6,385 nt of DNA from JBBRLA01 sp038231615 (GTDB lineage Bacteria > Myxococcota_A > Polyangia > Palsa-1104 > JAEUJZ01): NCBI GenBank assembly GCA_038231615.1, contig JBBRLA010000519.1:1-6385 (forward strand), written 5' to 3'. Position numbers and translations under genes: made by a program. The notes under the pieces are model-generated. The model did no database searches and had not been told where the DNA came from. It saw only the letters and a list, made by a program, of their open reading frames with translations. This document shows, piece by piece, positions 1 to 6,385 of the stretch. How positions within the stretch are numbered: the first letter of the stretch is position 1; every line of letters starts with the position of its first letter.

Positions 1-292
1 ATGTGGGCCCTTAGTACAGCTCCCCGCAATAAAAGTGACCACCATTGGCACCGAGAGACGGCCGTACCTCCCCACGGACTCGCATTCGCGAGCGCGTCCC
101 TCTACTTCAACTGTCGCAAGCGGGCGAGGGAGACGGTCGCCAATGCTTCGCCACGAAGTAGAGCTATGTCAGCGACTGCGACTACGTCAGCATCCACCCA
201 ACGACTACGGGTGGTCACCAACTTCCGGGGACATGTACTTAGGCGATGTGTGGCGGGCATGACGGGCCGGCAGCGAGCGGTCGAGCAATCAA
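1..292. other. No intact gene; possible decayed coding sequence
   Basis: I find no convincing gene here on either strand. Short open frames overlap with no ribosome site and none resembles a known protein. The most protein-like stretch is the plus-strand frame 39-239. It is interrupted by one in-frame TAG at 159-161, and the part after it (162-239) contains YVSDCDYVSIHP and ends GGHQLPGTCT before TAG at 240-242. This could be the remnant of a secreted protein's C-terminus, but the evidence is weak. The stretch is also the 3' flank of the broken arylsulfotransferase-like gene on the minus strand. Confidence 0.4.
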
Positions 293-894
293 TCAGAGCC
301 CCTTTACCCCGGCATTCGTGCGTAGGACGTCGGCATCGAAGGTCTCCAGCGGGACCTTGATCTGCCGGCGTCGGGGTAGCGGGTCACCGAGACCGCGGGA
401 AAGTCGTGAGGCAGGCAGCGGATCCAGTACTGCGCCGAGTCCCGGCCCGGGGCGCTGGCCTGGATCACGGCGGCCTGGTCCTCAGTCAGGGTGAGGGTCA
501 CGGACTGGGTGCTCGCCAACGGCGAGAGGAGCGGGGCGCTCAGTTCGGCGGTCCCACCAGGCGCCGTGGCCATCTCGATCGTGATCGAGTTGGTCCCGAC
601 CCTGCACGGGATCGTATAGTCGTAGATCTGCGGCGAGAAAGGCGGGCTGATGGAGAGCGTTGTCACGGCCAGCGAGGTCAATGGCCCGAGAGCAACGGCC
701 GAGCTGGGCGATGGCGCACCGGGGTCGCAGGCGGCGAGCAGGCCGCTTGTCAGCCAGGGAAGGACGGCCAGGGCGCAAAAACCGCCCGGTCTGGCGTTCT
801 TCCAGCGACGATGGGCATGGAAATCGACAGGCAACGCAGGAGATCTTCTCGGCAGTTGGTACATCAAGTATTGGAGGGGCCTCGCCGAATTCAA
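293..894 (-). pseudogene. Truncated arylsulfotransferase-like lipoprotein (N-terminal part plus frameshifted tail)
   Basis: The minus-strand frame 894 to 304 encodes up to 196 residues. An Arg-rich start leads into a hydrophobic stretch and a lipobox, LLAAC (Cys56), so export and lipid anchoring are likely. Residues about 70-150 look like a cadherin-like beta-sandwich (SPPFSPQIYDYTIPC, APGGTAEL). Then comes YWIRCLPHDFPAVSVTRYPDAG, which I recall as the lead-in to the propeller domain of deltaproteobacterial arylsulfotransferase-like proteins. The large catalytic domain is missing. After PDAG (about 360-370) the frame becomes Arg-rich and stops at 304. The neighbouring frame reads QIKVPLETFDADVLRTNAG and stops at 293, which looks like a real C-terminus. 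I infer an internal deletion that also shifted the frame. The start is uncertain: TTG at 894 has no clear ribosome site, and ATG at 864 is the only in-frame ATG before the lipobox. Alternatively this is an expressed short beta-sandwich lipoprotein. Confidence 0.6.
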
Positions 895-970
895 TTGCAG
901 CGAAAAGGAAAATCTTTTGGGGCGGGACCTACGAATGCGAAGCGAGGGGATTTTTGCCGAAGAGAGAGGA

Positions 971-993
971 GCCTGCCGGTTACCCCGGCAGGC
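971..993 (-). terminator. Probable intrinsic terminator of the HELVE lipoprotein gene
   Basis: This is a perfect 9-bp stem (GCCTGCCGG at 971-979 with CCGGCAGGC at 985-993) and a 5-base loop. It starts 20 bases past the stop codon of the minus-strand gene ending at 1014. Read on the minus strand, the stem is followed by a pyrimidine-rich, only partly T-rich tail (TCCTCTCTCTTC). That suits a terminator, although the tail is weaker than a classic U-tract. Confidence 0.65.
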
Positions 994-1013
994 TCACGCG
1001 GGAAGACTTTCGA

Positions 1014-2300
<1,287 letters not shown>

Positions 2301-2445
2301 GTATTCTTCTGCTCCTTGATTAGAGATTCAGTCGTCCTATCGCAACTTTTGGACCACCCTCATCCATTTTTCAACTATTTAGAATGTAAGATAAATTAAT
2401 GGTTGGACCGGTAGCTGAAAGTAGCCAATGGGGGGTCTGGATCAC

Positions 2446-2476
2446 ACACATGGGTGGGGCTCCCCCCCCCATGTGT
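2446..2476. repeat. 14-bp inverted repeat with a nine-C tract
   Basis: ACACATGGGTGGGG (2446-2459) pairs with CCCCCCCATGTGT plus one mismatched C (2463-2476): 13 of 14 pairs with a 3-base loop. The right arm includes an uninterrupted run of nine C at 2462-2470. It lies about 19 bases before the candidate -35 of the membrane-protein pair, so it is probably not in that transcript. It could be an operator, a cruciform-prone site, or a terminator against read-through. On the plus strand a T-rich stretch (2485-2493) begins only several bases beyond the stem. Confidence 0.75.
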
Positions 2477-2494
2477 CGCGAGATTGTGTTTTTC

Positions 2495-2524
2495 TTGTCA
2501 AGCGGTGTGCGATTTTGCTACGGT
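2495..2524 (+). promoter_or_regulatory. Candidate promoter of the HTTM gene pair
   Basis: TTGTCA (2495-2500) matches the sigma-70-type -35 consensus at 5 of 6 bases. The -10, TACGGT (2519-2524, 18-base spacing), matches at only 3 of 6. It would give a 5' leader of roughly 80 bases before the ATG at 2615. This is a weak prediction. Confidence 0.3.
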
Positions 2525-2614
2525 CTCGCCGCGCTGTGTAAATCGTGCACTTCGGCCTCTGAACGCCACACAACCGCGGCGCTTCGCGCTTAGCGAGCAA
2601 GAAGAGGACAGGAA

Positions 2615-3247
2615 ATGAGCATGCGCCTGAACATGCCCCCGGAACCACCGAAGGCGGGCGCCCGTGCATTGCCGACATGGCTGAAAGTCCTTATGTCGCT
2701 CTTCGCGGTGGTGAACCTTCTGGCCGTCCTTTTCGCCAACGAACCGGATTGGTCAAGCCGCGAGCGCGAGCAGTGGGCCACCAAGATTGCGCCGGTCCCC
2801 CTGTACCGCGCGCGGCAGGCCGAATGGATGGTCCGGTACTACTCCTACTTCTCCGGGCTGGATAACTACTGGACGTTGTTCAGCGTGCTGCCGCGCTTCA
2901 ACCACTGGTACTGGATCAAGGCCCACTACGCCGATGGCAGCGAGCAGGTGCTGCCCTTGCCGATGCAGAGCCAGCGGACCTTCTGGCAGAAATACCTCTT
3001 CGACTTTCGCACCGCAAAATATTACCTGAACATCTACCGGAGCCAGGAGGCGCGCCAGCAGTACCTGCGGCAGCTGTGTCAGGATTATCCCAGATCGGCC
3101 CACGGGTCGACCGTCGTGTCGATCACCATGGATCTGTATCACCGGAACATTCTCGACAGGGAGACCGCGCTTTCGCGGGGCACGACCATGGAGCCGCAGT
3201 CTCACCACCAGCCTTACGGACAGGTGTCATGCGTCGCCTCGCGGTAA
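2615..3247 (+). CDS. Single-pass membrane protein, partner of the HTTM protein
   Basis: A 210-residue protein with a short Pro-rich cytoplasmic N-terminus and one membrane helix at about residues 22-41. A polar region of about 165 residues, likely outside the cytoplasmic membrane, follows. That region is rich in aromatics: RYYSYFSGLDNYWTLF (74-89), FNHWYWIKAHYADGSE (95-110) and FRTAKYYLNIYR (131-142). A W/F-rich stretch followed by a DG-containing strand recalls small proteins encoded beside HTTM genes in other bacteria. That comparison is from memory and I cannot name a family. The start at 2615 is supported by GAGGA at 2604-2608 (6-base spacing); ATG at 2621 is an alternative. The last 19 bases overlap the HTTM gene, implying translational coupling and a shared complex or pathway. 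The role is unknown; it may present or dock a substrate for the HTTM protein. Confidence 0.85.
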   Translation: MSMRLNMPPEPPKAGARALPTWLKVLMSLFAVVNLLAVLFANEPDWSSREREQWATKIAPVPLYRARQAEWMVRYYSYFSGLDNYWTLFSVLPRFNHWYWIKAHYADGSEQVLPLPMQSQRTFWQKYLFDFRTAKYYLNIYRSQEARQQYLRQLCQDYPRSAHGSTVVSITMDLYHRNILDRETALSRGTTMEPQSHHQPYGQVSCVASR

Positions 3248-4170
3248 GTTTGCGCAAGGCGTGGAACCGCCTGTGGTTCGCCGAGTTCGACCCGCTGTCG
3301 GTGAGCGTGTTCCGCATCAGCCTGGGCGTACTGATGCTCTTCACCTTCATCGGTCTCATGCCAAGCTGGGATTTCTTCTTCTCGGATCACGGCATCTCCG
3401 CGCTGCCGCCCAGGCGGTCGCCCTGGGGCGCCGAGCAGATGGCCAACTTCTTCTATTGGACCAACGGCATCCTCCCGACGAAGGTGCTGGCGTGGCTGGG
3501 GGTGCTGGCGTCGATCGCCTTCACCGTGGGGTATCTGACCCGAGCGGCCACGATCTTCCTGTTCCTGATGTTCGCCTCGATGATCCACCGCTGTTCCCCC
3601 TCGGTCAACGGCGAGGACCTGGTGTACCGGATGCTGCTTTTCTATAGCTGCTTCGCGCCGCTCGGATACTCGCTCTCGGTGGACGCTTGGCTTTTGCGCA
3701 GTAAGCATCCCGGAATAACCCGGCCGGCCCCGATCATCTGGGCGGTGCGGATGATGCAGATAAACTTCGCGTTGATCTACGTCTTCACGCAGCTTAGGAA
3801 GGTGGTGGGGGACCCCGGCTGGTTGAACGGCGACGTCATGTATTTCACTATGGCCAACACCATGTGGAGCCGCTGGCCGTGGCCGATGCTCTTCGCCCAT
3901 GCGGTGGTGACCAAGCTGGCGACGTGGGCCTCCCTGTTCATGGAGGCGGCGTTCCCACTGCTGGTGTGGTTTCGGCCCTTCCGCCTTTGGGTCATCCTGG
4001 CGCTGGCGGCGATCCACGTGGGCATCGCCATCACCCTGCAGAACGTGACCTTCTTCTCGCTGTCCATGGTGGCCGGGCTGATGATCTTCGTGCCCGCGGA
4101 GGACATGCGCCGCATCGGGCGCCTGCTGGACCCAAGGACTAAAAGCCGGCTCCAAGCCACCGGCTTGTAA
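3229..4170 (+). CDS. HTTM domain (vitamin K-dependent gamma-carboxylase-like) membrane protein
   Basis: A 313-residue polytopic inner-membrane protein with about seven or eight hydrophobic segments (roughly 25-43, 84-103, 104-119, 131-149, 167-187, 221-249, 252-270, 273-290). Family-typical features are the start FDPLSVSVFRISLGVLML, NGEDLVYRMLLFYSCFAPLG (127-146), and QLRKVVGDPGWLNGDVMYF (188-206). I align the last of these with the region of human gamma-glutamyl carboxylase holding its active-site Lys218, which would make Lys191 the equivalent residue. That alignment is by eye. Most bacterial HTTM proteins have no proven reaction, so carboxylase activity is not claimed. The frame is open from 3076, but ATG at 3229 is preferred: it gives the normal family N-terminus (RRLAVSLRKAW before the first helix), while a 3076 start adds 51 residues encoded over the upstream gene. 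It overlaps the partner gene by 19 bases. Confidence 0.88.
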   Translation: MRRLAVSLRKAWNRLWFAEFDPLSVSVFRISLGVLMLFTFIGLMPSWDFFFSDHGISALPPRRSPWGAEQMANFFYWTNGILPTKVLAWLGVLASIAFTVGYLTRAATIFLFLMFASMIHRCSPSVNGEDLVYRMLLFYSCFAPLGYSLSVDAWLLRSKHPGITRPAPIIWAVRMMQINFALIYVFTQLRKVVGDPGWLNGDVMYFTMANTMWSRWPWPMLFAHAVVTKLATWASLFMEAAFPLLVWFRPFRLWVILALAAIHVGIAITLQNVTFFSLSMVAGLMIFVPAEDMRRIGRLLDPRTKSRLQATGL

Positions 4171-4173
4171 GTG

Positions 4174-4203
4174 TTGACATCCACCCGATGCGAACGTGAT
4201 TAT
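4174..4203 (+). promoter_or_regulatory. Candidate promoter for the 172-residue protein gene
   Basis: TTGACA (4174-4179) is a perfect -35 consensus, followed after 18 bases by GATTAT (4198-4203), which matches the -10 consensus at 4 of 6. It begins 4 bases after the HTTM stop codon and would start transcription near 4210, about 48 bases before the ATG at 4258. The downstream gene may therefore be expressed independently of the HTTM pair. Confidence 0.5.
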
Positions 4204-4243
4204 GAAGCCGAGGCGCACCTACGGTTTGCTCGCACGCGCCATC

Positions 4244-4248
4244 AGGAG
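4244..4248 (+). promoter_or_regulatory. Ribosome binding site fixing the start at 4258
   Basis: AGGAG lies 9 bases before ATG 4258. The frame is open back to a GTG at 4171, but that codon has no ribosome site and would sit upstream of the candidate promoter. The shorter start is therefore chosen. Confidence 0.7.
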
Positions 4249-4257
4249 ACTGGCAGC

Positions 4258-4776
4258 ATGAGGAAAGGCGATGAACCCACGGCCCTGCTCTTTCGCCAAC
4301 TGGCCGAGGCCAAGAAGCAGGAAAAGTTAAACGACGCGCAGGATCGGGACGAGCGGGAGGTCGCGCTCGACAAGCTGTGGAACAAGAGCCGTGCCGAGTA
4401 TGGCCCCAAGGTGGTGTCCCCGGGGCGGATGGAGCTGGTCCGGCGGGCCAAAGTCGTCGCCGAGCGGGGCGAGCTGACGCTGAACGTGGACCTGGGCGTC
4501 AACGAGGACCGCCTGCGGATCTCGTCCAGCATCAAGGAGTTCGCCTTCGCCGAGGCGGCCCTGGCAGAGAAGGCGGTCCTCCAGCCACACTGGGCCTACC
4601 TGGAGCGGCTCGGCTGGCTTTTACAGACCCGCGATGGCAAGTACCTGAGCGAGCACGGCGAGGAGCTGAAGCGCGCCCTTCTTTCGATGGGGTTCCACGT
4701 CCGCTTCACGCCGCACTACATCAAGGACCACTTCGCCAACCCCTACTTCAACGCCCTGCTCGATCTGGATTGGTGA
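4258..4776 (+). CDS. Hypothetical cytoplasmic protein, 172 residues
   Basis: I do not recognise a family. The protein has no signal peptide or membrane segment. Residues about 5-47 are highly charged and probably one long helix, possibly a coiled coil (LLFRQLAEAKKQEKL, REVALDKLWNKSRAEY). Residues about 50-172 look like a small mixed alpha/beta domain, with a strand-like GELTLNVDLGVNEDRLRISS (71-90), a helical AFAEAALAEKAVL (96-108) and an aromatic end (FHVRFTPHYIKDHFANPYF). Codon use is G/C-ending like the neighbours, which supports real coding. It follows the HTTM gene on the same strand, 87 bases apart, but has its own likely promoter, so a functional link to the HTTM pair is only suggested. 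A hairpin follows 15 bases after the stop. Confidence 0.8.
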   Translation: MRKGDEPTALLFRQLAEAKKQEKLNDAQDRDEREVALDKLWNKSRAEYGPKVVSPGRMELVRRAKVVAERGELTLNVDLGVNEDRLRISSSIKEFAFAEAALAEKAVLQPHWAYLERLGWLLQTRDGKYLSEHGEELKRALLSMGFHVRFTPHYIKDHFANPYFNALLDLDW

Positions 4777-4791
4777 GGGAATACGCACGAC

Positions 4792-4812
4792 GGCTTACCG
4801 TGTAGGTAAGCC
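4792..4812. terminator. Hairpin between convergent genes, possible terminator
   Basis: GGCTTACC (4792-4799) and GGTAAGCC (4805-4812) form a perfect 8-bp stem with loop GTGTA, 15 bases after the stop codon at 4776. There is no T-run on either strand, so it fits a 3'-end stabilising or Rho-assisted structure better than a classic intrinsic terminator. It lies between convergent genes and could serve both. Confidence 0.4.
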
Positions 4813-4889
4813 CGTGGTAGGTGTCCCGTCGAGACTCCAGAAATTCGACGGCGCCACCACGGCCGGACGTAACCGGAAGCCCGCCCGAA

Positions 4890-6089
4890 TTAGAGCAAGG
4901 GTAGAGCAAGTTCTGGGGCTTGCTCTACCTGGCGCCGCCCCTTGAAGGCCGCGGCATTGGCGGCGACGAAGCGCGCTCCCTCGGCCTTCTGCTCCGGTGA
5001 CATAGACGGCAGGGACCAGGACGAAGGGATGAGCGAGTGTTTCTGAGGAAAGCGCCAGCGGTCATCGCAAGCTGGCCAGCCGTGCCACCACAAGAATCCT
5101 CGGAAGCGCAACGCCGTTCCATACCAGGGCCAGGCGGGCCGTTTCAAGACCGCGCTGGTGAAGGTAGTAAGACCGGCCGGATACCTGCGGAAAGGGGCGC
5201 CGGTCTCTCGGATCTTCTGCTTGTTCACCAGGAAGCGAACGAGATCCGGGATGGTCGGGCACCGGTGCCTGATCTCGGGTTCGCTGATGTCGCTGATCAG
5301 GTTCCGCTCGCGACCCCAGAGCACGAGTTCATCGAGGGATGGGGCAAAGCACAGCATCCTGAACTGATCCCGCTCCTCGATCGACAGCCCCTCCGGCGGC
5401 TCGATCCATGGCCCCCCATCCGGCCCTGGCGGCTCGAAGCGCTCGTGCTTCGGCGCTGGCTTCTCATCGAGGAGCAGCAATGCCAGATCGTCACCGGCAA
5501 GGACGGCCTCGCGGATAATCCGCTCGTGGCCCGGTCCTCTGATCTTCCTGTCCGCCTTCGCCTGGGCAATGACAGCCTCGTCTTCCGGCGAGAGCGGATA
5601 GTCGCGCTTGACCTCGTCGAAATGGGCCTGCCCGAGTTCCCGGCCGCTGCGTCGGCGCCCGCTGACGTTTCGGGGGTGGAGGTGGAGAAGCTGCCGCAGG
5701 AGATCGGCAACATGGAGCAGAATAACAAGCAGACTTTGCCAGAATCCTATTCCTGTCTGGGCCGGTGCAGGGGGTGCGACCTGAAGCCAGGAGGGATGTA
5801 GCTCCGGGCTGGCCTGGGTGACGTTCCAATCGAGGATCCTGGCCCACATACGCTGGCGCCGCTCGTCCTCGTCGCCGATGTCTTTGGGTAAGCTGGCGCG
5901 GACCGTGCGGAGTCCGGCTCGCACCTTGCTGGCCAGGCCCTCTAGTATCCTGACTTCCTTACGAGAAAGCTGGATCCGCTCCCATGCGGTATCCGGGCGC
6001 TGGTAACGATGGTCACTGTCCCTGGTCTCCGGCCGGCTTTTTGTTGGCCCCTGGGCCGCTGCTCTGCTGTCGGTGGGGTTCTTGTTCAT
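4890..6089 (-). CDS. Hypothetical protein, 399 residues
   Basis: I recognise no family. The N-terminus (1-40) is polar and Arg/Lys-rich with no signal peptide. A charged helical stretch follows (41-92; LSRKEVRILEGL, DEDERRQRMWARILDW). Next is a single hydrophobic segment at about 114-136 (IGFWQSLLVILLHVADLLRQLL) that could be a membrane helix, flanked by an Arg-rich patch (140-150). Residues 165-265 are acidic and helical (SPEDEAVIAQAKADR, ERIIREAVLAGDDLALLLLDE), and about 315-345 is strikingly Trp-rich (RPAWPWYG, FLWWHGWPACDDRWRF). G/C-ending codons on this strand support it over the overlapping plus-strand frame. The ATG at 6089 lacks a good ribosome site (only GAAAG nearby), so the start is moderately uncertain. 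It is transcribed alone, convergent with its left neighbour. Its C-terminal codons form an inverted repeat. Confidence 0.75.
   Translation of the reverse strand: MNKNPTDSRAAAQGPTKSRPETRDSDHRYQRPDTAWERIQLSRKEVRILEGLASKVRAGLRTVRASLPKDIGDEDERRQRMWARILDWNVTQASPELHPSWLQVAPPAPAQTGIGFWQSLLVILLHVADLLRQLLHLHPRNVSGRRRSGRELGQAHFDEVKRDYPLSPEDEAVIAQAKADRKIRGPGHERIIREAVLAGDDLALLLLDEKPAPKHERFEPPGPDGGPWIEPPEGLSIEERDQFRMLCFAPSLDELVLWGRERNLISDISEPEIRHRCPTIPDLVRFLVNKQKIRETGAPFRRYPAGLTTFTSAVLKRPAWPWYGTALRFRGFLWWHGWPACDDRWRFPQKHSLIPSSWSLPSMSPEQKAEGARFVAANAAAFKGRRQVEQAPELALPLL
4891..4929. repeat. Inverted and direct repeats at the 3' end of the 399-residue gene
   Basis: GGTAGAGCAAG (4900-4910) and CTTGCTCTACC (4919-4929) form a perfect 11-bp stem around an 8-base loop. 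A further direct copy, TAGAGCAAGG, lies at 4891-4900. The last copy contains the stop codon (4890-4892), so the repeats encode the protein's final residues (VEQAPELALPLL). No T-run follows on the minus strand. It may stabilise the mRNA 3' end, or mark a small duplication or insertion that altered the C-terminus. Confidence 0.75.
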
Positions 6090-6135
6090 GCTGGCTTTCG
6101 GATGGTCTTTCGTTAGACGTCGAAATCGCCATCCA

Positions 6136-6163
6136 AGAATACCCGTTATGACTGATACGGCAA
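6136..6163 (-). promoter_or_regulatory. Candidate promoter of the 399-residue gene
   Basis: On the minus strand, TTGCCG (6158-6163) and TATTCT (6136-6141) are separated by 16 bases, each matching the sigma-70-type consensus at 4 of 6. Transcription would start near 6130, about 40 bases before the ATG at 6089. It is weak alone, but it coincides with an inverted repeat. Confidence 0.35.
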
Positions 6164-6169
6164 CGGGTA
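6140..6169. repeat. Operator-like inverted repeat
   Basis: TACCCGTT (6140-6147) and AACGGGTA (6162-6169) are perfect 8-bp inverted arms with a 14-base spacer and centres 22 bp apart, about two helical turns. This spacing suits a dimeric DNA-binding protein. The arms overlap the -10 and -35 boxes of the candidate minus-strand promoter, as expected of a repressor site. Confidence 0.5.
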
Positions 6170-6318
6170 ATTCAATGTTTGACCCTCGCGCCTACCGACG
6201 GGCAATCGCGGCAGCCGGCCTACTCAACCCGCCCCTGACGCTATCTAGCTTGACCCTAGCCGAAAAGTCGATGTCCGTACGGCCCAAGGACTTCGCGGGA
6301 GCGGCGGGCTACAAATAA
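6148..6318 (+). CDS. Possible small protein, 56 residues (doubtful)
   Basis: An open frame from ATG 6148 to TAA at 6316-6318, with an internal ATG at 6175 giving 47 residues that begin MFDPRAYRRAIAAAGLLNPP. That part looks protein-like, with an amphipathic Ala-rich helix. Neither start has a clear ribosome site, no promoter precedes it, and 6148 abuts the left arm of an inverted repeat. It could be a small gene, the remnant of a larger one, or chance. I recognise no family. Confidence 0.25.
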   Translation: MTDTATGNSMFDPRAYRRAIAAAGLLNPPLTLSSLTLAEKSMSVRPKDFAGAAGYK

Positions 6319-6330
6319 TGGGATATAAAG

Positions 6331-6359
6331 TGGACATCATTAAAATATATGGGTATACT
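6331..6359 (+). promoter_or_regulatory. Near-consensus sigma-70-type promoter pointing out of the window
   Basis: TGGACA (6331-6336, 5 of 6) and TATACT (6354-6359, 5 of 6) are separated by the optimal 17 bases in AT-rich DNA (about 6311-6368). This is the best promoter match in the window. Transcription should begin near 6366 and read rightward, where an ATG at 6367 is followed by five open codons to the window edge. Confidence 0.6.
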
Positions 6360-6385
6360 AATTCTCATGATTCCATTCGATCCAC

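Larger units (their letters stand above)
2301..2614. other. Divergent intergenic region
   Basis: This 314-base gap separates the minus-strand lipoprotein from the plus-strand membrane-protein pair, so it must hold control sequences for both. Its left part (about 2320-2400) is noticeably AT-richer than the genes. I found no promoter there with good -35 and -10 boxes for the minus gene. The right part carries a strong inverted repeat and a candidate plus-strand promoter, listed separately. Short open frames here lack ribosome sites and are not annotated. Confidence 0.6.

Noticed and set aside
867..894. TTGAAT-N16-AATACT as a minus-strand promoter for the arylsulfotransferase-like remnant
   Set aside because: It would start transcription at or beyond the only upstream ATG (864), leaving no leader, and the boxes match only moderately. 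The evidence is too weak to annotate.
3076..3228. N-terminal extension of the HTTM protein from ATG 3076
   Set aside because: It would overlap almost a quarter of the partner gene and add an unlike N-terminus. ATG 3229 gives the usual family start.
4143..4166. 7-bp inverted repeat (AAGCCGG/CCGGCTT) at the HTTM gene's end as a terminator
   Set aside because: It lies inside the coding sequence, has a 10-base loop and no T-run. It may be incidental.
3214..4218. 334-residue minus-strand open frame over the HTTM gene
   Set aside because: Its translation is His/Gln/Glu/Arg-rich with no recognisable features, while the plus strand encodes clear membrane helices and HTTM motifs.
5037..5801. 254-residue plus-strand open frame
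   Set aside because: It is antisense to the 399-residue gene, whose strand shows the stronger G/C-ending codon pattern. No ribosome site or domain supports it.

Overview
This 6.4 kb window is GC-rich bacterial chromosomal DNA. The organism is probably a myxobacterium or related deltaproteobacterium (Myxococcota). The evidence is domain style: a lipoprotein with a proline-alanine linker and a C-terminal 10-cysteine module of the HDVC...CDPCV...YCC...WDSFC type, an arylsulfotransferase-type N-terminus with a cadherin-like beta-sandwich, and a membrane HTTM protein paired with a small single-pass partner. There is no rRNA, tRNA, CRISPR array or recognisable insertion sequence.

Left third, minus strand: positions 1-292 hold no intact gene. 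At 293-894 lies what looks like a wrecked secreted arylsulfotransferase-like lipoprotein. Its N-terminal lipobox and beta-sandwich end abruptly, and a short coding-looking tail follows in another frame. A hairpin at 971-993 closes the next gene, a complete 428-residue lipoprotein (1014-2300) with an EXORDIUM-like core containing HELVE.

Middle, plus strand: a 314-base divergent intergenic region holds a strong inverted repeat with a nine-C tract and a weak promoter. It leads into a two-gene overlapping unit: a 210-residue single-pass membrane protein (2615-3247) and a 313-residue HTTM/vitamin-K-carboxylase-like polytopic protein (3229-4170). A consensus-like -35 (TTGACA) directly after the HTTM gene probably drives the next gene, a 172-residue cytoplasmic protein of unknown family (4258-4776).

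Right third: a convergent 399-residue protein of unknown function on the minus strand (4890-6089) is separated from its neighbour by 113 bases with a hairpin. Its last codons form another 11-bp inverted repeat. Upstream of it is an operator-like inverted repeat over a weak promoter. The window ends in AT-rich DNA with a near-consensus sigma-70-type promoter pointing out to the right.

The pair most likely to work together is the overlapping HTTM gene and its partner. The lipoprotein genes on the left are separate secreted or surface functions. No gene here has an assignment that defines a complete known pathway.
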